Assembly (NCBI GenBank): GCA_022822085.1
Contig: JAJECK010000069.1
Coordinates: 1-39,361 of the forward strand
Direction: 5' to 3'
DNA: 39,361 nucleotides
Origin: Candidatus Poribacteria bacterium
GTDB lineage: Bacteria > Poribacteria > WGA-4E > WGA-3G
Shown piece by piece: positions 1 to 7,500 of the stretch (positions within the stretch are counted from its first letter, which is position 1; each line of letters begins with the position of its first letter). A model generated the notes under the pieces. That model searched no databases, was not told the DNA's origin, and saw only the letters and a list, made by a program, of their open reading frames with translations. The translations under genes were made by a program, and so were the position numbers.

Positions 1-50
1 TGTTTCGGAAGACTCTTGAAATTAAGTTGTTTTTTAGGTGTGTTAGCCAT
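1..50 (-). CDS. 5' end of an unidentified gene, cut by the window edge
   Basis: On the minus strand an ATG at 50 opens MANTPKKQLNFKSLPK and runs off the window. AAAGG lies about 7 nt upstream, a fair ribosome site. An in-frame ATG at 65 would add five residues (MKGSL) but has a worse ribosome site. Only 16 codons are visible, so no family can be named. The gene is divergent from kdsB, across a spacer full of repeats. The call rests on the start context and the lysine-rich bacterial-looking start only. Confidence 0.4.
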   Translation of the reverse strand, partial: MANTPKKQLNFKSLPK

Positions 51-140
51 AAGAGAACCTTTCATAAAAAATAGTACCTAAATTATTAATGTTCATATCT
101 TTATTCTAACATATTTATAGGTTTTACTCAATATGACTTC

Positions 141-410
141 ACAGGATAACAATTTCTAAAAAAATCAAGACCCCGACTATCTGCCGCTGGCGAGGCGGGG
201 AATGCCTAATGAAGATTAATTTATTAATTCGGTAATTTTTTATCCTTCCGAAGCAGGTTTCCCTCCGCCGCTGGCGAGGTTTCCTAACCTCGCCAAATTA
301 CCGATTTATTTTCTTAATCTTCATATGGCATTCAAACCGTTGATTTCTTCCTAACCTCGCCTATTATTGAACCCCGTTATAACAGGATAACAATTTCTAA
401 AAAAATCAAG
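141..410. repeat. 29-bp exact direct repeats bracketing a palindromic element
   Basis: The same 29 bases (beginning ACAGGATAACAATTTC) occur at 141-169 and 382-410. Between them lies the inverted-repeat element at 201-332. The copies are identical although nothing coding surrounds them, so the duplication is recent or maintained. They could be an imperfectly placed target duplication, or the product of a tandem duplication of the spacer. Confidence 0.7.
201..332 (+). repeat. MITE-like inverted-repeat element, family A, complete copy
   Basis: The ends are inverted copies: AATGCC-ATGAAGATTAA-TCGGTAATTT at 201-240 matches the complement of about 290-332 with small changes. In the centre, GGCGAGGTT-TCCT-AACCTCGCC forms a perfect 9-bp stem with a 4-nt loop. 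There is no reading frame inside. Related copies lie at 442-565 (opposite orientation) and 4577-4668, and a lone central hairpin at 729-750. The size, terminal inverted repeats and lack of coding capacity fit a non-autonomous element. Confidence 0.7.
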
Positions 411-441
411 CAGAATAGAAATGCTGTGCCATTGGGTAAAG

Positions 442-565
442 GCGAGGTTAGGAAACCTCGCCAGCGGCATTGGGAAGAGAACGGGGGTAGGAAACCCCGC
501 CAGCAGGGATATAACTGCCTCGTCCGAAAGGGAAATTACCGAATTAAATTATTTAATCTTCATAA
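442..565 (-). repeat. MITE-like element, family A, reverse-oriented half copy
   Basis: The central hairpin (442-463) is followed by a GC-rich stretch with further cgagg-type palindromes. It then ends in the complement of the family A arm (ATTACCGAATTAAA...TTTAATCTTCAT, about 535-562). Only one arm is recognisable. A 67-codon open frame across it (421-624) is just the repeat read in one frame and is not annotated as a gene. Confidence 0.6.
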
Positions 566-874
566 AGTTTGTGCTACTATGTGGAAACTTTAGTTATGAT
601 ATAAAACTATACTCACCCCCGTAAATGTTTTTTCTTGATTATTATGATAGAATAAGATAAATTATTTATAGTAAAATTCGAAAATATGTTCACATTTCAA
701 TGAACAACAATCCCCACACATTCGTGCTGGCGAGGTTTCCTAACCTCGCCAATGTAAAGGTAATTGTGGTTTTTACTATAAATGCCATGCAAAAGACAGT
801 ATGGTATTTAGCTAACGAAATATAATTCAGATTGGAGATATCGTGTCCCAAACTATTCCGCGTAAAGAGAGAAG
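566..874. other. Gene-free spacer upstream of kdsB with a lone family A hairpin
   Basis: The spacer is AT-rich and non-coding. At 729-750 the family A core hairpin (GGCGAGGTT-TCCT-AACCTCGCC) occurs without its arms. No convincing consensus promoter for the kdsB operon was identified. A purine-rich AGAGAGAAG directly precedes the kdsB start region. Confidence 0.5.
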
Positions 875-1636
875 TTGGCTTTGAAAAGTATAGGAATTAT
901 CCCTGCTCGGTATGCCTCAAGTCGCTTTGAAGGTAAGGTGTTAGCAGATATTCTGGGTAAGCCGATGGTGCAGCATGTATATGAACGTGCCAGCAGGGCA
1001 GAGATGCTCAGCCAGGTTATCGTTGCCACAGATGATAAACGGATATACGATGTTGTTAGCGGTTTTGGTGGGAACGTTCAGATGACAGGTGAGTGTGCTA
1101 CTGGTACTGACCGCGTGGCAGTTGTTGCTGAACAGATAAATTGTGATGTTGTGGTTGACATACAAGGAGATGAACCATTAATTGAACCGAAACAGATAGA
1201 TATGATGCTTCAACCTTTTGTGGATAGGCCGTCTATCCAAGTTTGTACGTTGAAAGAACGTATTCACACTGTTGAAGATTATCTTGACAGGAACGTTGTT
1301 AAAGTTGTTACGAATAATCAAGGGGATGCGTTGTACTTTTCAAGAGGTCCTATACCCAGCACACCGATAAACAAAGAACTTACTTTTGATGAAAACCCGC
1401 TGGTATATAGGCATATCGGATTATATGCATTCCGGAAAGAACAACTTCTCACCTTTACATCTTGGGATCGTACCCCGTATGAGATTGCTGAGGGTTTGGA
1501 GCAGTTGCGATTTTTGGAACACGGCATCCCCATCCATGTCGTTGAAACCGACACCACCCTCATTGGCGTAGATGTCCCTGCAGACTTGGAACGGGTAAAA
1601 CAGATAATAAAAAACAGAGGCATTGAAAAAGAATGA
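875..1636 (+). CDS. kdsB: 3-deoxy-manno-octulosonate cytidylyltransferase (CMP-Kdo synthetase)
   Basis: KdsB joins CTP and Kdo to make CMP-Kdo, the activated sugar for the LPS inner core, in the cytoplasm. The 253-residue protein has the nucleotidyltransferase start IPARYASSRFEGKVL (9-23), GTDR (77-80), the metal/nucleotide loop DIQGDEP (95-101) and YRHIGLYAF near 177. Length is normal for the family. The start is TTG at 875; a second TTG at 881 is better spaced (8 nt) from AGAGAG and may be the real one. The stop overlaps the pyrG start by four bases (ATGA), indicating translational coupling. Its partner supplies its CTP. Presence of Kdo synthesis implies a Gram-negative outer membrane. Confidence 0.95.
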   Translation: MALKSIGIIPARYASSRFEGKVLADILGKPMVQHVYERASRAEMLSQVIVATDDKRIYDVVSGFGGNVQMTGECATGTDRVAVVAEQINCDVVVDIQGDEPLIEPKQIDMMLQPFVDRPSIQVCTLKERIHTVEDYLDRNVVKVVTNNQGDALYFSRGPIPSTPINKELTFDENPLVYRHIGLYAFRKEQLLTFTSWDRTPYEIAEGLEQLRFLEHGIPIHVVETDTTLIGVDVPADLERVKQIIKNRGIEKE

Positions 1637-3258
1637 CAAAATATATCTTTGTAACAGGCGGCGTCATATCAGGCATCGGTAAAGGAATTACAACTGCATC
1701 GTTAGGTAGATTACTCATTAACCGTGGTTTTAATGTCAACGTTGTAAAAATTGATCCGTATATAAATGTTGATGCGGGTGTGATGAATCCTTTTCAACAC
1801 GGAGAAGTATTTGTGACGCATGACGGTGCTGAAACAGACTTAGACTTAGGCAATTATGAACGGTTTCTCGGTGTTGACCTGAATAAACATTCGAACTTTA
1901 CAACAGGTTCTGTCTATAAGGAAGTAATAGAAAAAGAACGGCGTGGCGACTATCTCGGTCAAACGGTGCAGCTGATTCCTCATATTACTGATGAAATCAA
2001 ACGTCGTATCTATCAGATTGGGAAAGACAGTGATATTGATGTTGTTATCACGGAAATAGGTGGAACGATTGGCGATTTTGAAATGCCTCCGTTTGTTGAA
2101 GCTATAAGAGAAATAGCAGTGGAGGTAGGTCGCGAAAACACTTTGTTCCTCCATGTTTCACTCATCTATACCCTACCGAACGGGGAGAGTAAGAGTAAAC
2201 CGACACAACATAGCATTCGGAAACTTCAAGAATTTGGCATTCAACCCGATCTGTTGTTATGCCGTACGAGTCAACATCTTGATGATAGCATTCGTAGGAA
2301 GATCGCACTTCTTTGTGGTATTAGTGAAGACTTCATTATAGAAGGTTTAGATACGAAATGCGTAGATGAAATTCCACTGAATTTTGAGGAACAGGGAATG
2401 GGGCATCTTGTTGCCAAGAAACTTGGACTTGAGAGGCGCGCGACGCTGGATGCCGAATGGATTGCCATGGTTGATAAACTAAAGAATCCTAAGCATTCCA
2501 CGAATATTGCGATCGTTGGAAAATATACTACTGGTAGCGATGCCTATATTAGTGTTCAAGAAGCAATCAAACATGGTGGTATTGCAAATGAAGCCGAAGT
2601 TCTTATTGAATGGATAGAAGCCGAATCGTTGACAGAAGATACTGATCTTGACAGATTGTTTGAAAATATAGACGGTATTTTGGTGCCCGGTGGATTTGGG
2701 GATCGTGGCATTGAAGGTATGATTACTGCGGTTAAATACGCTCGTGAGAAGCGGACACCTTATTTGGGTTTATGTCTGGGAATGCAGTGCCTTGTCATAG
2801 AGTATGCGCGGCACGTGGCGCACATGAAAGGCGCAAACAGTACAGAATTTGATGAGAAAACCCCTTATCCTGTCATAGATTTGATGTTGGAACAACGTGC
2901 AATTGAAGACAAAGGTGCGACAATGCGGCTTGGGCATTACCCGTGTGTTCTCAAGGAAAACACGAAAAGTTATGAAGCGTTTCAACAACCGATTATATTA
3001 GAACGACATCGGCATAGATATGAGTTAAATAATGACTTCCGTTCAAGATTAGAAGATGCGGGATTATGTTTTAGTGGTGTCTCCCCCGATGAAAGTCTGG
3101 TGGAAATTGCTGAGGTGCCTGATCATCCGTGGATGGTCGGTTCGCAATTCCATCCTGAGTTTCAATCAAAACCGCTTGCCCCACATCCACTATTCCGCGA
3201 CTTTATTGAAGCGGTTTTGGGGTATCAACATGTAAGAACTGAATCAGGAGAAGCTTAA
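1633..3258 (+). CDS. pyrG: CTP synthase
   Basis: PyrG aminates UTP to CTP using glutamine and ATP. The 541-residue protein has the two expected parts. The N-terminal synthetase has P-loop GGVISGIGKG (9-18), the DPYINVDAGVMNPFQHGEVFV region, and LPNGE...PTQHS around 181-194. The C-terminal class I glutamine amidotransferase has nucleophile Cys381 in GLCLGMQ, and His507 and Glu509 in HPEF. Every catalytic residue I can check is present and length is typical. It overlaps kdsB by 4 nt and its stop overlaps the next start by 1 nt (TAATG), so the three genes are read as one coupled operon. Placing CTP synthesis beside KdsB makes metabolic sense. Confidence 0.97.
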   Translation: MTKYIFVTGGVISGIGKGITTASLGRLLINRGFNVNVVKIDPYINVDAGVMNPFQHGEVFVTHDGAETDLDLGNYERFLGVDLNKHSNFTTGSVYKEVIEKERRGDYLGQTVQLIPHITDEIKRRIYQIGKDSDIDVVITEIGGTIGDFEMPPFVEAIREIAVEVGRENTLFLHVSLIYTLPNGESKSKPTQHSIRKLQEFGIQPDLLLCRTSQHLDDSIRRKIALLCGISEDFIIEGLDTKCVDEIPLNFEEQGMGHLVAKKLGLERRATLDAEWIAMVDKLKNPKHSTNIAIVGKYTTGSDAYISVQEAIKHGGIANEAEVLIEWIEAESLTEDTDLDRLFENIDGILVPGGFGDRGIEGMITAVKYAREKRTPYLGLCLGMQCLVIEYARHVAHMKGANSTEFDEKTPYPVIDLMLEQRAIEDKGATMRLGHYPCVLKENTKSYEAFQQPIILERHRHRYELNNDFRSRLEDAGLCFSGVSPDESLVEIAEVPDHPWMVGSQFHPEFQSKPLAPHPLFRDFIEAVLGYQHVRTESGEA

Positions 3259-4514
3259 TGCATAACACTGCTACAGTCCGCTCAGGGGCTTGGTATGGGG
3301 ATAGAGAGATTAAACTGCGTTTTCCATCGGATTGGGAAGTGGAGATGTTGGACCAGAAGGATGCGCCTGCATTAACTGCCGCGCAGATTGAACAGGCATT
3401 TGCCGAACCCATCGGCACCCCACGTATATCAGAGCTTGCTAAAGGTAAAAAGAGTGCTGTCATTATCGTAGATGATCTGAGCCGGCCAACGCCAGCATAT
3501 CAAATTATCCCCTTTATACTACGTGAACTTTCTGCTGCTGGCGTTCCTAAATCTGAGATCCGATTTGTTGTGGGTGTTGGTGGACACCGCCCAATTTCCG
3601 AAGAAGAGATGAAAAAGAAAGTTGGGGCAGACATCGCAGCAGAATATGAAGTAACCAATCATAACTTCTTGAGTGATGATTTACGTGCGTTGGGGAAATT
3701 GGAAAATGGAACACCTGTGTATATCAATCGGACAGTCGCGGATTCGGACTTCAAAATGACTATTGGTGGCATCTATCCGCATAGTTCCGTTGGTTTTACT
3801 GGCGGTGCGAAACTGATTGTCCCTGGTACTGCAGGTTTCGCTACGATGTATTATTTTCATTCCTTTCCACAAGGACGCGGGCCGGCAGTGATAGAAGGCG
3901 ATAGTGATGAACCTGATCGACGTGATACTATTGAGATGGCAGCGGGGTTACTTGGACTTGATGCTATTGCTAATGTTGTGCTCAATAGTAGACGTGAAAT
4001 CTGCGGGTTGTTTGTCGGGGACTTTGTTAAGGCGCATCGTAAAGGCGCACATTTTGCTTTGGAGACCTACACAACACCCATATCAGAGACAACTCGGACA
4101 GAAAGCGATCTTGTTGTGATTAATTGCTATCCGCTTGATGCTGATGCTATCCAACTTGATAAGGCACTCGCAGCGTTTTCCTATTTTGAAAACGCTTATA
4201 CAATTGCGCTTTATCCGGCAACTGACGGTTCCTGTTTCCACGGACTCTTTGATCGACTTGATTACAAACGTTATATGCAGCAGAAAATTGAACGTTTGCC
4301 TACGGCCCCAACTCCTGAACCGAAAATTGGGAAACCGACCCAACTGCATGTTTGGTCTGAGCATTTTGATAGAGATGATTTCTACAAAGAGTACCCTTCA
4401 TCTCTCCTTTACCGTGACTTAGACCAGCTGATTGCCCTGATGACAGAGAAGTTACCATCACGTGCCAAGGTTGCAATTTTACCTGTTGCCGGAACACAAA
4501 TATTGACTCCGTAA
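3258..4514 (+). CDS. LarA-like nickel-pincer racemase/epimerase family protein (DUF2088), copy 1
   Basis: The 418-residue protein matches the lactate racemase LarA fold. The residues that hold the nickel-pincer nucleotide and act in catalysis in LarA have counterparts: D72/D73 and R76 in VDDLSRP, H110 in GGHRP, H175 and K185 ten residues apart in the PHSSVGF-GGAKL segment, Q299 and K302 (Q-x-x-K), and W366. The substrate is unknown; the family includes racemases and epimerases of several 2-hydroxyacids. The cofactor genes larB, larC and larE are not in this window. AGGAG lies 7 nt before the ATG, inside the end of pyrG. A paralog of almost equal length with the same residue pattern sits at 6032-7291. 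Confidence 0.88.
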   Translation: MHNTATVRSGAWYGDREIKLRFPSDWEVEMLDQKDAPALTAAQIEQAFAEPIGTPRISELAKGKKSAVIIVDDLSRPTPAYQIIPFILRELSAAGVPKSEIRFVVGVGGHRPISEEEMKKKVGADIAAEYEVTNHNFLSDDLRALGKLENGTPVYINRTVADSDFKMTIGGIYPHSSVGFTGGAKLIVPGTAGFATMYYFHSFPQGRGPAVIEGDSDEPDRRDTIEMAAGLLGLDAIANVVLNSRREICGLFVGDFVKAHRKGAHFALETYTTPISETTRTESDLVVINCYPLDADAIQLDKALAAFSYFENAYTIALYPATDGSCFHGLFDRLDYKRYMQQKIERLPTAPTPEPKIGKPTQLHVWSEHFDRDDFYKEYPSSLLYRDLDQLIALMTEKLPSRAKVAILPVAGTQILTP

Positions 4515-4576
4515 TAATATAAGTTTGAGTCTTGTACCATCACATTAAAGGTGGTTTTGTTCTTATCGGCACAAAC

Positions 4577-4668
4577 TAAATGAAGATTAGTTTATTCATT
4601 CGGTCCTTTTCTATCCGTACGAGGCAAGTTTCGCTCCTCCGCTGGCGAGGTTTCCTAACCTCGCCACA
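4577..4668 (+). repeat. MITE-like element, family A, copy upstream of the Rpn gene
   Basis: TAAATGAAGATTAGTTTATT-CATTCGGT at 4577-4604 corresponds to the left arm of the element at 201. The hairpin GGCGAGGTT-TCCT-AACCTCGCC follows at 4644-4665. The right arm is missing or too diverged to recognise. It lies between the first larA-like gene and an Rpn-family nuclease gene. The rest of the 4515-4817 spacer shows nothing coding. Confidence 0.65.
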
Positions 4669-4817
4669 TTGAGGTATCTTATCCGTGTCCACCGCCCATC
4701 CTTTATAGATGCCTACACATTCCGCGCTTCTGTATGCTGAGTCGCAATTCACAATGCTTGACATTTTCCAACAGTTCATGTTATCCTATGCTACTGAAAC
4801 AGACAGCAGAGGAGCAC

Positions 4818-5942
4818 ATGCAAACAGAAACAACAACAAACGGACTAACTGAAGAAGAAATCACAAAACTTTTTAGAACAGATATAGGACATTTTGAAGA
4901 TAAAAGTGCCAGATTTTTATTCAAACGAACAGAACATTTACGCGGTTTAGTTATGTTCCTTGCGAAAAACATCGCGGAACATCTTGACTTCTCACAGGCA
5001 AAGATAGGTAATCGGAGCTATATTAACGAAGCGTTACGCGATCTGATGTCGGATATAGTGTTTACCGTGCCGTTCCGAGGGGACACTCAAACAGATGATC
5101 TGACCATCTACATCCTCATAGAACATCAATCCACCGTGGATCGGATGATGGGGTTTCGGTTCCTCTCCTATATGTGTCAAATATGGAACACGCATCTTGA
5201 GGCATTGGAGAACGCAAAAGTGCCGGCAAGTCAGCAATGCTTATGTCCGATACTCCCGATCGTCTTTTATACGGGTTCGCGACGATGGAATATTCCGGTA
5301 TCCCTCAACGCTGTGATGAACGTGCCTGATATGATGTCTCCTTTTGTCCCGACATTTGATACACTCTTTCTCGGCGTCAAGGATACCGAGACTGATGAGT
5401 TCGGACAACAAAACCACCCTTTCGGATGGTTGATGACGGTGGCACAGAAAGTAGAATCGGATGAAAAGTCTATTGAGGAAACATTAGCACAAGTACTTGC
5501 GAAACTGGATACGTTATCACCCGAAGAGGCAGCACTACATACTCACGCTATGGTATATCTCTCACATCTGATAATAGGGAAAAGACCAAATACCGAGAAA
5601 GACCATTTGATACAACTCATCATGACACATAATAAAGATACGGAGGTTGAAAGTATTATTATGACTGGTGCAGAAGCACTTATACAACAAGGAAAGATAC
5701 AAGGACTTGAACAAGGTCTTGAACAAGGTCTTGAACAAGGTCTTGAACAAGGGAAAATAGAAGAGAAGCAGGAAGCCGTTCTTAGACTGATGCGGCTTCG
5801 TTTTACGGAGGTTTCAGATGCGGTTGTCAATGAGATAAATGGTATTGAAGACCTTACGCTTCTTGACACACTTTTCGAAGAAGTTTTCAATGCTGAAACC
5901 TTTGACGATATTGTTTTGCCGAACAAGAATAACGACGCATAA
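4818..5942 (+). CDS. Rpn-family recombination-promoting nuclease (Transposase_31/YhgA-like)
   Basis: This is a 374-residue PD-(D/E)XK-type protein. Known family members nick DNA and raise recA-independent recombination; the name transposase is historical. From this start, D79 (MSDIVF) and E102-x-Q104 in LLIEHQS-like IEHQS form the nuclease signature. A glutamate/glutamine-rich hinge (GLEQ repeated four times, about residues 295-312) leads to a C-terminal DUF4351-like helical region ending near FNAETFDDI. The open frame extends to 4734, but ATG 4818 has AGAGGAG directly upstream (spacing 3 nt) and gives the family N-terminus. The gene separates two larA-like paralogs and stands alone on its strand segment, which suggests insertion. 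Confidence 0.85.
   Translation: MQTETTTNGLTEEEITKLFRTDIGHFEDKSARFLFKRTEHLRGLVMFLAKNIAEHLDFSQAKIGNRSYINEALRDLMSDIVFTVPFRGDTQTDDLTIYILIEHQSTVDRMMGFRFLSYMCQIWNTHLEALENAKVPASQQCLCPILPIVFYTGSRRWNIPVSLNAVMNVPDMMSPFVPTFDTLFLGVKDTETDEFGQQNHPFGWLMTVAQKVESDEKSIEETLAQVLAKLDTLSPEEAALHTHAMVYLSHLIIGKRPNTEKDHLIQLIMTHNKDTEVESIIMTGAEALIQQGKIQGLEQGLEQGLEQGLEQGKIEEKQEAVLRLMRLRFTEVSDAVVNEINGIEDLTLLDTLFEEVFNAETFDDIVLPNKNNDA
5700..5752 (+). repeat. In-frame 12-bp minisatellite (LEQG repeat) in the Rpn gene
   Basis: The unit CTTGAACAAGGT recurs four times in tandem, the last ending in GGG, each unit encoding Leu-Glu-Gln-Gly. Adjacent units are essentially identical, so the copy number can change by slippage in steps of four residues without breaking the frame. 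It links the nuclease domain to the C-terminal helical domain. Confidence 0.9.
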
Positions 5943-6031
5943 AAGCAAGAATTCGTTATCTATGTTGCGTGTCCTTGACTGAACCGTCGGTTTAGAAACC
6001 CCTCCTACAATGTAAGGAATGGAGCGCACAC

Positions 6032-7291
6032 ATGATCAACACCGTAACAGTCCACTCACATGCATGGTATGGTGATATGGAACTTACTTTGGATTTCCCT
6101 TCCGGATGGGAAGTGGAGATTTTGGGTCCAAAGGATGCTCCAGCACTGTCTGATATACAAATTGAGCAAGCATTTGCCGAACCCATCGGCACACAACGAA
6201 TATCAGAACTCGCGAAAGGTAGGAGGAGTGCTGCGATTGTTGTAGATGACCTGAGCCGTCCCACACCTGCAGCAGATGTAATCCCTTTTCTCCTACGTGA
6301 ACTTTCCTCAGCAGGTGTTCCGAAATCTGAAATCCGATTTGTTGTGGGTGGTGGCTCACACCGCCCCCTTACAGATGAAGAAGTTGCTAAGAAAGTCGGT
6401 GCCGACATTGCTGCCGAATATGAGGTGACAAGTCATGACTTTATGAGTGGGGACTTACGTGGATATGGCAGCCTGCAAAATGGGATGCCTATCTATATCA
6501 ACAGTGTTGTGGCAGATGCAGAATTCAAAGTCTGTTTAGGTGGTATCTATCCGCACGGTTCTGTTGGATTCGGAGGTGGCGCGAAGTTGATTGTTCCCGG
6601 TATCGCGGGGTTTGCAACGATGTTCTATTTCCACACCTTTTCACCGAGCCGTGGACACGCTGTGATTGAAAGGACAGGGAGTTCTCCTGACCATCGTGAT
6701 TTTGCTGAAGAGGTGGCTGCGGTTATCGGTCTTGATGTGATTGCGAATGCCGTTCTCAACTCACGCCGTGAGATCTGTGGGTTGTTTGTTGGAGACTATG
6801 TACAAGCACATCGCACTGCGGCACATTTTGCGTTAGAAACTTACGGAACAGAAATACCGATGCAGTCCCGAAAAGAGACGGATCTTGTCGTGCTGAATTG
6901 CTATCCGCTGGATAGTGATCCTATCCAAACGGGAAAAGCGTTGTGGGCTGCGGGTTACTTTGAGAAGGCGTATAAGCTGCTGCTGAATCCTGCAAGTGAT
7001 GGTATATGTTATCATGGGTTGTTTGAACAGATTGATTATACCCGATATATGAAACAGCGAGCGGAGAAAGTACCACCTGAACTCCCCGCACCGCAACTTG
7101 GGAACCGTGATCAACTGCACGTCTGGTCTGAACACTTTTTGGTTGACGATTTCTATAAAAAACATTCCAACGGAATTCTCTTTCGTAACCTTGAACAATT
7201 AATCCAGTTGTTTGCTGAAGAATTACCTGATAATGCGAAAGTTTCTGTTTTCCCTTCAGCGGGGATACAGGTGTTAGCGCATCAAGATTGA
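6032..7291 (+). CDS. LarA-like nickel-pincer racemase/epimerase family protein (DUF2088), copy 2
   Basis: The 419-residue paralog of the protein at 3258 is collinear with it over its whole length. All the proposed cofactor and catalytic positions are kept at the same numbers: D72/D73, R76, H110 (GSHRP), H175, K185, Q299 and K302. The tryptophan of the HVWSEHF motif is also kept, at 365 here against 366 in copy 1. GGAG at 6021-6024 precedes the ATG by 7 nt. The two copies probably arose by tandem duplication and were later split by the Rpn gene. They differ enough around HSSVGFT/HGSVGFG and the C-terminus to have different substrates. The downstream TRAP permeases could import a 2-hydroxyacid, which would fit, but that is inference. 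Confidence 0.88.
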   Translation: MINTVTVHSHAWYGDMELTLDFPSGWEVEILGPKDAPALSDIQIEQAFAEPIGTQRISELAKGRRSAAIVVDDLSRPTPAADVIPFLLRELSSAGVPKSEIRFVVGGGSHRPLTDEEVAKKVGADIAAEYEVTSHDFMSGDLRGYGSLQNGMPIYINSVVADAEFKVCLGGIYPHGSVGFGGGAKLIVPGIAGFATMFYFHTFSPSRGHAVIERTGSSPDHRDFAEEVAAVIGLDVIANAVLNSRREICGLFVGDYVQAHRTAAHFALETYGTEIPMQSRKETDLVVLNCYPLDSDPIQTGKALWAAGYFEKAYKLLLNPASDGICYHGLFEQIDYTRYMKQRAEKVPPELPAPQLGNRDQLHVWSEHFLVDDFYKKHSNGILFRNLEQLIQLFAEELPDNAKVSVFPSAGIQVLAHQD

Positions 7292-7301
7292 GAACGCGAT
7301 T

Positions 7302-7464
7302 TAATACCATTTCTAAATGATGATGTAGCATTATTTCGTAGGTCGGGTAGAGCGAAGCGAAACCCGACACGTAGGGTTAGACAGAGTTTCAATGTCGGGT
7401 TTCGCTTTGCTCTACCCGACCTACAGTTTATTTATGACAATTTGTCATTTCGAAATGGTATAAC
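7302..7464 (+). repeat. MITE-like element, family B, copy 1
   Basis: This roughly 160-bp non-coding element is bounded by TAATACCATTTC at the left and the complement GAAATGGTATA at the right, with TA at both edges. Inside, a long inverted repeat starting GTAGGTCGGGTAGAGC is mirrored by GCTCTACCCGACCTAC, and GTCGGGTTTCGC is mirrored as well. The same edges and core occur at 18900-19048 and, as a left half, at 9893-9940. TA edges fit a Tc1/mariner/IS630-type origin. The copy lies between the second larA-like gene and dctQ. Confidence 0.75.
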
Positions 7465-7500
7465 ATCGAATGGGTTGTCTATATAAAATGAGAATATCTG

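Noticed and set aside
141-410. GGATAACAATTTC resembles the lac operator, as in cloning vectors
   Set aside because: The match is 13 nt only, sequence on both sides differs from vector, and the copies are part of a longer 29-bp native repeat.
421-624. 67-codon open frame
   Set aside because: It runs through the family A repeat, has no ribosome site and no family resemblance.
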